Positions 1 through 6,626 of a stretch of DNA of 12,990 nt are shown one piece after another; the stretch's first letter is position 1; each line of letters opens with the position of its first letter. The stretch covers positions 1-12,990 of the forward strand of contig CALGIY010000367.1 of NCBI GenBank assembly GCA_937914965.1, written 5' to 3'. A model generated the notes under the pieces. It saw only the letters and a list, made by a program, of their open reading frames with translations. It searched no databases and was not told the DNA's origin. The position numbers and the translations under genes were made by a program. Source of the stretch: an uncultured Thermoanaerobacteraceae bacterium. GTDB lineage: Bacteria > Bacillota > DSM-12270 > Thermacetogeniales > Thermacetogeniaceae.

Positions 1-50
1 ACAGCTGATTATTTTACTATTTGGGGAGTTGTTCTTTTTATCTCGGAGTG

Positions 51-76
51 GGTGCCTGGTTTGCTTTATTGCTTTA
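51..76 (+). repeat. Dispersed RAYT-type repeat, GGTGCC variant
   Basis: The sequence has the core CTGGTTTGCTTTATTG followed by CTTTA. Read on the opposite strand it matches the repeat at the 3' end of the transposase gene (9002-9028) with one difference: GGTGCC here instead of GGTACC. It is the leftmost copy of the family in the window. Confidence 0.75.
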
Positions 77-105
77 ATGGTCGAGTAGTTCGCGAATACT
101 GTGGC

Positions 106-142
106 AGCTGATTACCAGCAGGCTGCTTACTGGTAATCAGCT
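106..142. repeat. Perfect 13 bp inverted repeat (hairpin)
   Basis: AGCTGATTACCAG (106-118) is the exact reverse complement of CTGGTAATCAGCT (130-142), with an 11-base loop. No clear T-tract follows on either strand, so it is not a textbook intrinsic terminator. It could be an imperfect terminator for an upstream gene or a processing or stability hairpin. Confidence 0.6.
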
Positions 143-247
143 CTGTTTGAAGAGGCTGAGATGATCAGATTTGCCATTATAGCCAGGTGCAGATTGCAGC
201 ACTGAGGATGAGAAGAACGCTGGTTATATGCTGTTGGTCAAAGCTTA

Positions 248-277
248 TTGTTCTTGCGATGCTCTTTTTGTTAAAAT
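248..277 (+). promoter_or_regulatory. Possible sigma-A-type promoter of the fumarase operon
   Basis: TTGTTC at 248-253 could serve as a -35 and TAAAAT at 272-277 as a -10, spaced 18 bases apart and ending about 30 bases before the fumarase alpha start. Both boxes are imperfect and this rests on consensus matching alone. Confidence 0.35.
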
Positions 278-308
278 GTAAATAATGAATGCTTGGAAAG
301 GTGATTAT

Positions 309-1169
309 ATGCGGGAAATCTCAGTGGAACTGATTGCGGAAAGGGTTGCTCAGCTGTGCCAGGAGGCAAACTTTGACCTGCCGCCCGATGTCCTGGATGC
401 ATTGAAGAAGGCAAAGGATAGAGAGGAATCCATCCAGGGAAAGCGCATCCTGGGTGAGATCTGTGAGAATGCAGGGATTGCTGAGGAAGAGCGGGTCCCC
501 TTATGCCAGGACACCGGGATGGTGCTGGTCTTTGTGGAGATCGGGCAGGAGGTGCATGTGACCGGCGGCCCTTTGACCGAGGCCATTAATACTGGGGTGG
601 CTCGGGGGTATATGGATGGATACCTGCGTAAATCGGTAGTTTCCGATCCCTTAAACCGAAGAAATACCGGGGATAACACCCCGGCTGTGATTTACTATGA
701 TGTTGTACCGGGGGAGACCTTCCGGATTACTGTGATGCCCAAGGGTTTTGGGAGCGAGAACTGCACAGCCCTGGGGATGCTCAAACCCGCAGATGGGTTG
801 GATGGTGTGAAGAGGTTTGTGGTAGATGCCGTTGACAAGGCTGGTCCCAATCCTTGCCCTCCCGTAACAGTAGGTGTGGGGATCGGGGGAACCGCGGATA
901 GAGCACTGCTGCTGGCAAAGCGTGCACTTTTGCGTGATCTGGGTTCATCTCATTTGGATCCTCAGGTGGCGGCACTAGAGAGGGAACTGCTGGATAAAGT
1001 CAACAACCTGGGATATGGCCCTGGGGGTCTTGGAGGAAGAGTAACCGCCCTAGCTCTGCATATCGAGACTTATCCCACCCACATTGCTGGCCTTCCGGTG
1101 GCGGTGTGCATCAATTGTCATGCTGCCCGACATAAAATCTGGGAGTGGAGGGGACAAGAGGATGAGTGA
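309..1169 (+). CDS. fumA: Fumarate hydratase class I, alpha subunit (Fe-S, TtdA/FumA N-terminal type)
   Basis: Alpha subunit of a two-subunit, oxygen-sensitive class I hydro-lyase that interconverts fumarate and (S)-malate in the cytoplasm, normally using a [4Fe-4S] cluster. The 286-residue product shows family signatures: LCQDTG around Cys66, GSENCT near 149-153, NPCPP with Cys183 followed by GVGIGG, and a C-terminal CINCHAAR segment (Cys267/Cys270). Cys66, Cys183 and one of the last two are the likely cluster ligands, by analogy with class I fumarases. I chose ATG 309 over the in-frame ATG 285 because GGAAAGGTGAT lies just before 309. The gene overlaps the beta-subunit gene by 8 bases, implying translational coupling. 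L-tartrate dehydratase belongs to the same family and cannot be excluded, but fumarase is more usual in clostridia. Confidence 0.93.
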   Translation: MREISVELIAERVAQLCQEANFDLPPDVLDALKKAKDREESIQGKRILGEICENAGIAEEERVPLCQDTGMVLVFVEIGQEVHVTGGPLTEAINTGVARGYMDGYLRKSVVSDPLNRRNTGDNTPAVIYYDVVPGETFRITVMPKGFGSENCTALGMLKPADGLDGVKRFVVDAVDKAGPNPCPPVTVGVGIGGTADRALLLAKRALLRDLGSSHLDPQVAALERELLDKVNNLGYGPGGLGGRVTALALHIETYPTHIAGLPVAVCINCHAARHKIWEWRGQEDE

Positions 1170-1716
1170 TCTGCTGCATCTAGATGTTCCGTTTGCTAAG
1201 GAAACCGCACGGTCTCTACGGGCTGGGCAGAGGCTGCTGCTGACCGGGGTGATCTATGGGGCCCGGGACCAGGCTCACCTTCGTTTCATGGAAGCTTTGG
1301 ACCGGGGTGAGGATCTCCCGGTGGACCTGCATGGACAGATAATCTACTATGTAGGGCCAACCCCGGCACCTCCAGGGCGTCCTTGTGGTGCTGCGGGCCC
1401 GACTACCAGTGGTCGCATGGACCGGTACACACCACAGATGCTGGGGTATGGAGTGAGAGGCTTGATCGGCAAGGGGAAGAGATCCCCGGATGTGATTGCA
1501 GCGCTGAAAAAGTACGGCGCTGTTTACCTGGCAGCCACAGGTGGAACAGGGGCTCTGATCAGTCACTGCATCAAAGAGATGCAGGTGGTCGCATATCCCG
1601 ATCTCGGTCCCGAGGCGGTCTACCGCATCGTTGTGGAGAACTTCCCGGTAACTGCAGCTATTGACTGCAAGGGGGATAACCTTTATAAATCGGGTCCAGC
1701 CAAATACCGGAGGTAA
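1162..1716 (+). CDS. fumB: Fumarate hydratase class I, beta subunit (TtdB/FumA C-terminal type)
   Basis: Partner of the upstream alpha subunit; together they equal the single-chain class I fumarases of enterobacteria. The 184-residue protein shows TGVIYGARDQAH near 28-39, a GPTTSGRMD substrate-binding signature near 79-87, GKG near 103-105, a GGTGAL turn near 127-132 and a conserved GDN near 171-173. Its size is normal for the separate subunit. The ATG at 1162 follows a GGAGGGG-like ribosome binding site and lies inside the last codons of the alpha gene, so a longer reading from 1084 is unlikely. The final base of the TAA stop is the first base of a repeat element (1716-1852), so the gene ends directly in repetitive DNA. 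The symbol follows naming for split fumarases; ttdB is the alternative. Confidence 0.93.
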   Translation: MSDLLHLDVPFAKETARSLRAGQRLLLTGVIYGARDQAHLRFMEALDRGEDLPVDLHGQIIYYVGPTPAPPGRPCGAAGPTTSGRMDRYTPQMLGYGVRGLIGKGKRSPDVIAALKKYGAVYLAATGGTGALISHCIKEMQVVAYPDLGPEAVYRIVVENFPVTAAIDCKGDNLYKSGPAKYRR

Positions 1717-1852
1717 CGGGGACAGGCTTGCTTTGTTGCTTTATTTGTGTCGGGTAGAGTTGACTACAGTTCTTTTATACTCTCGTCTCGGAGCAGCAGC
1801 GGCCAACTACTAGCGACTCTTTTCGCTGGACAGCAGAATCGTTCCCGTGTCC
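1716..1852. repeat. REP-like composite element 1 (ACGGGG subtype)
   Basis: The element starts ACGGGGACAGGCTTGCTTTG and ends GGACAGCAGAATCGTTCCCG plus TGTCC. The same head, the same internal GGTAGAGTTGACTAC and nearly the same tail occur in the element at 2419-2504, but this copy has about 50 extra bases in the middle. The ends are partly complementary (ACGGGGAC against GTTCCCGT). It fills most of the gap between the fumarase beta stop and the nitroreductase promoter and may act as the operon's 3' hairpin. Confidence 0.7.
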
Positions 1853-1865
1853 ATTCAGATTTGTC

Positions 1866-1876
1866 TGGTATATAAT
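1866..1876 (+). promoter_or_regulatory. Possible -10 region for the nitroreductase gene
   Basis: TATAAT at 1871-1876, preceded by TGG, lies 28 bases before the chosen GTG start. No good -35 is visible at 16-18 bases; the sequence there is the end of the repeat element. An extended -10 promoter is possible. Confidence 0.35.
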
Positions 1877-1903
1877 AATTAAAAACGACAGGGGGTTTTG
1901 CCT

Positions 1904-2413
1904 GTGGATGCGTTGGAAGCCATTTTTACCAGGAGAAGCATCAGAAAGTTTACGCCGGAGTTGGTCTCCGAAGATGTGGTCGAGAAACTGCTGGAGGCTG
2001 CTATGTCTGCTCCTTCAGCCCACAACCAACAGCCCTGGCAGTTTGTGGTGATCCAGGACCGGGATATACTGGGTAGAATCCCTGTGTTTCACCCTTATTC
2101 CACGATGCTGAAATCTGCTCCTTTAGCGATCCTCGTTTGCGGGGACAGCACTTGTTTCAAGTCCCCCGATTACTGGCCGCAGGACTGTGCCGCTGCTACT
2201 CAGAACATCCTGCTCGCTGCCAGGGCTCTTGGCCTGGGTACAGTGTGGATGGGGGTCTACCCGAAAGACCCGCTTATTTCTGGGATGCGTAATCTCTTTG
2301 GGATACCTGAGCAGGTTGCCCCCTTCTCTCTTATAGCTGTGGGACATCCCGCAGAGGAAAAGCCACGGGCGAATCGTTTCGACGAACAGAGGATTCACTA
2401 CGACCGTTGGTGA
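1904..2413 (+). CDS. Nitroreductase family protein (FMN-dependent oxidoreductase)
   Basis: A 169-residue flavoprotein of the nitroreductase superfamily, which usually binds FMN as a homodimer and uses NAD(P)H to reduce nitro compounds, quinones or other acceptors in the cytoplasm. Visible signatures are RRSIRKF near the N-terminus (10-16, FMN phosphate contact), APSAHNQQPW (36-45), GLGTVWMG (110-117) and GHP near 147. It belongs to the short nitroreductase-like group common in anaerobes; its substrate cannot be inferred. I prefer the GTG at 1904, eight bases after AGGGGG, to the TTG at 1898, which would sit only two bases after that site. It is followed five bases after its stop by a REP-like element and faces the convergent LiaF-like gene. 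Confidence 0.9.
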   Translation: MDALEAIFTRRSIRKFTPELVSEDVVEKLLEAAMSAPSAHNQQPWQFVVIQDRDILGRIPVFHPYSTMLKSAPLAILVCGDSTCFKSPDYWPQDCAAATQNILLAARALGLGTVWMGVYPKDPLISGMRNLFGIPEQVAPFSLIAVGHPAEEKPRANRFDEQRIHYDRW

Positions 2414-2418
2414 TTCTA

Positions 2419-2504
2419 ACGGGGGCAGGATTGCTTTATTAGTGTCCGGTAGAGTTGACTACTGTTCGACTCTACCGCTGGACAGCAGAACCGTCCCCGT
2501 GTCC
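2419..2504. repeat. REP-like composite element 2 with a 9 bp hairpin
   Basis: It starts ACGGGGGCAGGATTGCTTTA and ends ACCGTCCCCGTGTCC, matching the ends of the element at 1716-1852. Inside, CGGTAGAGT (2447-2455) pairs perfectly with ACTCTACCG (2469-2477) around a 13-base loop, and TGTCC/GGACA lies just outside. It sits between the convergent nitroreductase and LiaF-like genes, where it could act as a two-way transcription barrier. Confidence 0.75.
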
Positions 2505-2520
2505 AATGGGGTTAGGCTGG

Positions 2521-3273
2521 CTACACGTAATGTTTCACTTCAATGCCGCCCAATACTGCCAGGCCATTGATGACAAGTTTTTTCTGGGATGCTGGGTCAC
2601 CTGTGTATTCTGTTCTTCTGCCGGCGATGATGCCTCCGGCGCTTTCCCGAAGAAAGGTTAGACCTCCCAGGACAGCGGTTCCTTCACTAACTATAGTGAT
2701 ATCTGGAGGGGCCTTGATAGTGATTCCACCCATGACGGCGGTCAGGTTTAAAACTACTTCGCGTTCGGGGATTTCCGCTACAGTGAGGTCCAAATCAGCT
2801 CCCCCCATCAGGGCGAATACATTGGCATCTTCCAGCTTCCACCCCTTGTTTTTAAACTCCAGGCCACTCATCACCGCCCAATGGGTACCACCTGCACCTG
2901 ACATTTTTCTTGTCCCTTTGATCAGGTTCCAGCCGATGAGGATCACTACCAGCGGCCAAAAGATATTCCAAAAGAGTGAGAGGTTAAACTGAAAAAGTTT
3001 AAGATTCCGGCCAAGAATAAGAAAGCCGATTAGCAGCAGGAGCAAACCGATGACGATGTTATTGGTATGAGGCACTTTTTCCCTTTGCTCTTTCTTTCTG
3101 CTCAATAGTTCCTGCCCCAGTACGTCAAAGCCCCACAGGATAATGATCACCGGCCAGTAGGTTCTGAGCAGGCTGCCTATGTCGAGGTTGGTCAAGCCCA
3201 AATTATTGAAAAGCCAGACAAAACCAGTGACCAGCAGCAGCCCACCCACAAAAATCATATTTCTGCCGCTCAT
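2521..3273 (-). CDS. LiaF-like membrane protein (DUF5668 plus LiaF-type C-terminal domain)
   Basis: A 250-residue predicted membrane protein. Four hydrophobic segments are visible (about 5-25, 37-55, 71-88 and 100-118), forming the LiaI/LiaF-type N-terminal half. The soluble C-terminal half (about 145-250) carries repeated turns of the form MGG or LGG (ALMGGADLDL, AVMGGITI, AVLGGLTF, AVLGGIEV), typical of the cell-wall-active-antibiotic response domain of LiaF. In Bacillus, LiaF restrains the envelope-stress sensor kinase LiaS. No kinase or regulator gene is adjacent here, so a role in that pathway is only inferred. I prefer the ATG at 3273 to the one at 3279 because AGGAGGG lies 7 bases before the first but only 1 base before the second. 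A promoter precedes it at 3321-3350. Confidence 0.82.
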   Translation of the reverse strand: MSGRNMIFVGGLLLVTGFVWLFNNLGLTNLDIGSLLRTYWPVIIILWGFDVLGQELLSRKKEQREKVPHTNNIVIGLLLLLIGFLILGRNLKLFQFNLSLFWNIFWPLVVILIGWNLIKGTRKMSGAGGTHWAVMSGLEFKNKGWKLEDANVFALMGGADLDLTVAEIPEREVVLNLTAVMGGITIKAPPDITIVSEGTAVLGGLTFLRESAGGIIAGRRTEYTGDPASQKKLVINGLAVLGGIEVKHYV

Positions 3274-3320
3274 TTCCATTCCCTCCTCATGACGATTTAA
3301 TCTTTTTTCCTCTTGTTGGT

Positions 3321-3350
3321 ATTATCATCTATTTTGTATGTAATGGTCAA
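3321..3350 (-). promoter_or_regulatory. Sigma-A-type promoter of the LiaF-like gene
   Basis: Read on the minus strand, TTGACC (3350-3345) and GATAAT (3326-3321) are separated by 18 bases, each close to consensus. The -10 ends about 48 bases before the ATG at 3273. The promoter lies directly beyond the terminator of the upstream YmaF-like gene, so the LiaF-like gene is probably transcribed on its own. Confidence 0.6.
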
Positions 3351-3352
3351 TC

Positions 3353-3382
3353 AAAAAAGCTGCGGGAATCTGCAGCCTTTTT
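3353..3382 (-). terminator. Intrinsic terminator, probably bidirectional, downstream of the YmaF-like gene
   Basis: GCTGC (3359-3363) pairs with GCAGC (3372-3376) around an 8-base loop. On the minus strand it is followed by six T residues (complement of 3353-3358), and on the plus strand by C and five T residues (3378-3382). The A and T runs extend the stem. It lies about 90 bases after the YmaF-like stop codon and just before the LiaF-like promoter. Confidence 0.7.
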
Positions 3383-3469
3383 GCTGGCATCATTCCAAAA
3401 CTGATTTTACTCCGGCGCAGAATAATGCTCGAAGTCCGTCTTCTTTAATGCTGACAGCTGATGCCTTTA

Positions 3470-3802
3470 TTAGTGTTTCGATGGGTCCACAAACCCCATT
3501 ACCCGGTGCCGGTGCCCATCGACCATATTGGTTTCGAACGATATGTAATGGGTGTGATAACCCCCAGGCAGGGGTATAGCTGGGCCGGTCATAGCAAAAT
3601 AAGCATGGGTGTGCCCGTGGTCAAAAGTGGTGACGCCTCGGATGTCATGGGTATGGCTGCCTTCTGCAGGCAGCGGTGGCCCAGTTACTCCTGGATGTAG
3701 GTGGGCATGTTCCCGGTTGCAGGTGGTTTTCCCACCGTGGCTGTGCACATGGGCGTGATAATCGTAACAGGGATAGCCCTTAGAGTCACATTCTGTTGAC
3801 AT
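3470..3802 (-). CDS. YmaF-like histidine-rich protein
   Basis: A 110-residue soluble protein with 17 histidines (15 percent) arranged as repeated HxH or HxHxH motifs: HAHVHSH (16-22), HAHLH (32-36), SHTHD (49-53), HGHTH (62-66), YHTHY (82-86) and GHRHR (96-100). The spacing, with short Gly/Thr/Pro-rich linkers such as GVTGPPLP and AMTGPAIPLPG, resembles the YmaF family of Bacillota, whose function is not established. No signal peptide or membrane segment is visible. The histidine clusters suggest metal binding, but this is inference. The start is the ATG at 3802 with GAGGAGGAT just upstream; longer readings from 3871 run back through a repeat and lack a ribosome binding site. It sits 101 bases downstream of the LysM gene in the same direction and ends before a terminator at 3353-3382. 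Confidence 0.75.
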   Translation of the reverse strand: MSTECDSKGYPCYDYHAHVHSHGGKTTCNREHAHLHPGVTGPPLPAEGSHTHDIRGVTTFDHGHTHAYFAMTGPAIPLPGGYHTHYISFETNMVDGHRHRVMGFVDPSKH

Positions 3803-3826
3803 TAATATCCTCCTCTCTATAAAATA

Positions 3827-3853
3827 ACGGGGTCTGGCTTGCTTTATTGCTAA
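3827..3853 (+). repeat. Dispersed repeat, ACGGGG subtype (partial copy)
   Basis: ACGGGGTCTGGCTTGCTTTA followed by TTGCTAAC shares the CTGG-(T/C)TTGCTTTATTG core of the family. It is followed by a low-complexity stretch rich in CCAACGAC/CCAACCAC (about 3867-3897) that resembles part of the element at 1716-1852. It lies in the 101-base gap between the LysM and YmaF-like genes. Confidence 0.6.
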
Positions 3854-3903
3854 CTGAACATCTTTTTCCAACGACTAACGACCAACCACCAACCACTCCT
3901 CCG

Positions 3904-4425
3904 CTAGATGATGAAGCCCCCAAGAATTGGTCCAGGAAAAATGCCTACCCTTCCTCCGATAAAGAAGGCCGGTGGAAAGAGGAAAGGGGCAAAGCCAAGA
4001 CCGAACCAGACTGGGTCCTCAATAATTGGGGACATGGGTAATTCGTAAGATCCACCATCCCAGTAGAACCGGCAGGTGTAGCGAGAGGCGCCAAGGCGAC
4101 AGGTGTCAGGGGTGTTCATAGCCACAGCCATGACCTGGGTTTCATGGGGTTTGGTGGATCTCATCCAGAGCAGCCCTATGCAGTCTGAATAGTCGCTGCA
4201 CGGTTCTGGTGTCAGGGTGATACAATAACCACGCCTAAGGGTTCCCGGGATGCAGATGACCTGTCCCGGAAAGAGCAGGTTGGGATCGGTGACTTGGGGG
4301 TTGGCAGACAGGATCTTCTCGACTGCTACGCCGAACCTGCGGGCGATTTCATGAATTGTATCCCCTGGTTTTACCCGGTAGAGTTGGCCGGAGCATCCTG
4401 CAGGTGGGGGATAATAATGGGTCAC
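3904..4425 (-). CDS. LysM-domain protein, spore or envelope associated (inferred)
   Basis: A 173-residue protein with one LysM domain at about 15-60 (LYRVKPGDTIHEIARRFGV, then the SANPQV turn and LFPGQVICIP), which typically binds N-acetylglucosamine in peptidoglycan or related glycans. The rest is unfamiliar. A middle part has several cysteines (Cys68, 76, 82, 109, 118), and the hydrophobic Gly/Pro/Phe-rich tail (about 138-173) could associate with a membrane or coat but lacks a classical transmembrane pattern. No signal peptide is seen, as in many SafA-like spore LysM proteins, so a spore role is possible but unproven. The GTG at 4425 is preferred because GAGGTG lies 6 bases upstream; the GTG at 4434 has that sequence inside its own codons. 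It lies just downstream of the ECF operon terminator. Confidence 0.72.
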   Translation of the reverse strand: MTHYYPPPAGCSGQLYRVKPGDTIHEIARRFGVAVEKILSANPQVTDPNLLFPGQVICIPGTLRRGYCITLTPEPCSDYSDCIGLLWMRSTKPHETQVMAVAMNTPDTCRLGASRYTCRFYWDGGSYELPMSPIIEDPVWFGLGFAPFLFPPAFFIGGRVGIFPGPILGGFII

Positions 4426-4487
4426 AGTAACCACCTCACTTGGTATTTAATGGTGGTCTATGTTATGCCAGATGAGGTGTCTCTGTT

Positions 4488-4531
4488 CATAAAATAAAAC
4501 CCGGCAGGAAGACTCTCTCTATCCTACCGGG
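4488..4531 (-). terminator. Intrinsic terminator of the ECF operon
   Basis: On the minus strand CCCGGTAGGA (4531-4522) pairs with TCCTGCCGGG (4509-4500), a 10-position stem with one G-U pair and a 12-base loop, followed by TTTTATTTTA. It lies 13 bases after the last stop codon of the operon and about 60 bases before the LysM start, separating the two units. Confidence 0.88.
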
Positions 4532-4543
4532 TAATACCGCAGT

Positions 4544-5554
4544 TTAGGCCTGCCTGCGGCTGTTGATCAGGGAGACCGCTGCCGCACCTAAAGCGGTTGT
4601 CTTCAATAGCACGCCAATTACAAATCCGATCCATGGAAGCCAGGTGATCAAACCGATGGTTACAATGCCGGTAAGTGTTGTTAGGAAAAGATCCGGCTGT
4701 TTGGAGCCAAAAGCAGTGAGTATTTTGCTGCCGACCAGGCTGCTCAGCCCAGTGTAGCCCAGGTAATAGGTACAGGCTAAGGCCAGCCATAGGAGTCCTG
4801 CCAGAGGAATCCCCAGAATGGTGATGAAGAGGAGGATGGTAGTTGGTACTGCCAGCAAGGCGATCAATATGCCCCATAAAAAGCTCTGCAGCGGGTGGGC
4901 GGCCAGTTCATCTGAGGAGCGGATGGTCGCTCCCGGGAATAGAATGCTCACAATGACCAGTACGATTGCCAACATGAACAGGTTCCCCAAGCGCCACCAG
5001 AAAGATGCAAAGAAATGTCTATGGAACGGATAACCCCTGAACCACTCTCCCAACTGCCCTGACAGCACCTGTTTCAGTGTCATATTTACTACATCACCGC
5101 GGATTACAGCGCCGGAATCCCGGTCCAGCGAACCTCCGATCACAACCAGATCGCCATTGATCTGAGCAGTGGAGTCAAGGTGCAGGGAGCCTCCTACCAC
5201 CACCAGGTCGCCTACTTGCCCGCTGATTGTGGCAGATCCACCGACCACCACAACATCCTGAGCGGTGCCGTTAATGGCTGCTGAACCTCCCACGACAACA
5301 ACACTTTCAGCGATGCCGTTGACTTCCGCGGGGCCAAAAATATTCACGACCCCCTCCCAGACCTCTCCATCAATATGGGTCGGCCCGAACAGGACCACTG
5401 TACTTTTTACCTGCTCCCCCTCGGGGACCTGGATTTCTCCGCCAAACCTTACTATGTCTTGGGCAGAGGCAGGCAAGGCCCAGAGGCAGGCGAATACTGC
5501 CATCAGAGCGAGGAAGATAGCGCAGGTTAATAACTGTTTACTCTTCCTTTTCAT
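4544..5554 (-). CDS. Exported bactofilin-like beta-helix / multi-pass membrane protein, second paralogue
   Basis: A 336-residue protein with a signal-peptide-like N-terminus (about 1-31, ending LPASAQ). A run of short repeats follows (about 37-155) in which VVVVGGSA-type strands alternate with NG or SG turns, as expected for a bactofilin/polymer-forming right-handed beta-helix. The C-terminal half (about 185-330) holds several hydrophobic helices, including FITILGIPLAGLL. The same architecture occurs in the preceding gene, so the two are tandem paralogues. The ATG at 5554 overlaps the previous gene by 17 bases and follows AAGGAG, implying translational coupling. As the last gene before a strong terminator it is a likely output of the ECF regulon. 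The architecture suggests an extracytoplasmic scaffold anchored in the membrane; the precise function is unknown. Confidence 0.82.
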   Translation of the reverse strand: MKRKSKQLLTCAIFLALMAVFACLWALPASAQDIVRFGGEIQVPEGEQVKSTVVLFGPTHIDGEVWEGVVNIFGPAEVNGIAESVVVVGGSAAINGTAQDVVVVGGSATISGQVGDLVVVGGSLHLDSTAQINGDLVVIGGSLDRDSGAVIRGDVVNMTLKQVLSGQLGEWFRGYPFHRHFFASFWWRLGNLFMLAIVLVIVSILFPGATIRSSDELAAHPLQSFLWGILIALLAVPTTILLFITILGIPLAGLLWLALACTYYLGYTGLSSLVGSKILTAFGSKQPDLFLTTLTGIVTIGLITWLPWIGFVIGVLLKTTALGAAAVSLINSRRQA

Positions 5555-6608
5555 GATCAGTGATCTCCTTTCTTTCGGTATCCCCGGTTGGTTTCTCCGG
5601 TTCTTCCGTTTGCCCAGTACCAGCAGGTTCTGGTAGGCTGCCCAAATTATCCGCAGCCGGAGGGCCCGGTGGGCGGTCATTGTTATTTTTGTGGTTGAAC
5701 CAGGGACGGTTAGTTCCAAAACGTGTTGAAAGTGCAGTGCCCAAACCGAATAGGGCTGCCAGCGGCCAGACTATCCAGCCGACAAAGGGGATGGAGCTGA
5801 TGATCCAGATGAGCACGATTCCTTTAAGAGACTGGATCAGCGCCCTTTCATCTGCAAACCGCGGCCACCTATCTGTTAAGGCTTTGTCGAGCTGCTGCCC
5901 GGCGAAAAGAGCCATGATTACAAATCCGATTAAAATTATGATCGGCAGGCACATTACCACAAGAAGTGCAACCGGGATGCCGATGATGGTTATGAGCAAT
6001 GCCAGGAGCACTACAGGAAGTACGATCCATCCCAAAAAGCCGATTCCAAGCTGGCGGGCAGGTTCCGCCTCGAGGCTTTTTTTCATTGAGCAGGTTTTTT
6101 CAGGAAATATGGCTACAGCTGCTGCGGTCAGTGCCAGCAGACCAAGTAGGGAAAGCAGCCATCTGGAGAATCTGTGCCAGGGGCTGGGCTGGAAATCATA
6201 CCTGTAATTATAGTTTTCCCCCCCGAAATCCCTGATTTCATCCCGGGAAACGATCTGGCCGCCTAGCTGGGCACCCTCCTCTCGGTCGATGCTTCCGGCC
6301 ATAGTAGTAACATTTCCAGTGACAGTCGAGCCGGAACGCAGTGTAATGTCACCTGCCATGGCGGTGACATTCCCATAGACTTTACCAGCAATGTCGATGT
6401 CTCCGCTCATGGCTACGACATTCCCTCGGACCACTTCTCCAGATCTGATGGTAATATCTCCGGTAAAATGCACCACATCTCCATGGGAAACAGTTGGAGC
6501 TGCTGCTGATTCTGGCACGGTTTCTGTTTCGGCGAAGGCCGCTGTGGGTATAAGGCACAGCACCATCATAAGCAGCAGGACTAGGGCGTATCTAATTTTT
6601 CTTATCAT
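5538..6608 (-). CDS. Exported bactofilin-like beta-helix / multi-pass membrane protein, first paralogue
   Basis: A 356-residue protein. Residues 1-26 form a signal peptide (hydrophobic core then TAAFA). Residues about 43-118 are beta-helical repeats such as GNVVAMSGDI, GNVTAMAGDI and GNVTTMAGSI. Hydrophobic helices follow at about 150-168, 187-238 and 262-298, with ITIIGIPVALL matching the paralogue downstream. The tail (about 300-356) is hydrophilic, rich in Asn, Pro and Glu, and has no counterpart in the paralogue. The ATG at 6608 has AAGGGGAG six bases upstream. The gene starts 18 bases after the anti-sigma stop and overlaps the next gene by 17 bases, so it is co-transcribed with the sigma factor. 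Similar proteins near ECF sigma factors are usually annotated only as polymer-forming cytoskeletal or hypothetical membrane proteins. Confidence 0.82.
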   Translation of the reverse strand: MIRKIRYALVLLLMMVLCLIPTAAFAETETVPESAAAPTVSHGDVVHFTGDITIRSGEVVRGNVVAMSGDIDIAGKVYGNVTAMAGDITLRSGSTVTGNVTTMAGSIDREEGAQLGGQIVSRDEIRDFGGENYNYRYDFQPSPWHRFSRWLLSLLGLLALTAAAVAIFPEKTCSMKKSLEAEPARQLGIGFLGWIVLPVVLLALLITIIGIPVALLVVMCLPIIILIGFVIMALFAGQQLDKALTDRWPRFADERALIQSLKGIVLIWIISSIPFVGWIVWPLAALFGLGTALSTRFGTNRPWFNHKNNNDRPPGPPAADNLGSLPEPAGTGQTEEPEKPTGDTERKEITDHEKEE

Positions 6609-6626
6609 CTGATTCTCCCCTTTAAC

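Larger units (their letters stand above)
1..308. other. Non-coding leader region upstream of the fumarase genes
   Basis: No convincing coding sequence was found before the fumarase alpha start at 309. The stretch holds one copy of the window's dispersed repeat (51-76), a perfect 13 bp inverted repeat (106-118 with 130-142) and a possible promoter just before the gene (248-277). Whatever gene lies upstream of base 1 is not visible. Confidence 0.6.

Noticed and set aside
5560..6207. 215-codon plus-strand frame opposite the first bactofilin-like gene
   Set aside because: It is a shadow of the minus-strand gene, which has a signal peptide, beta-helix repeats, membrane helices, a good ribosome binding site and operon context.
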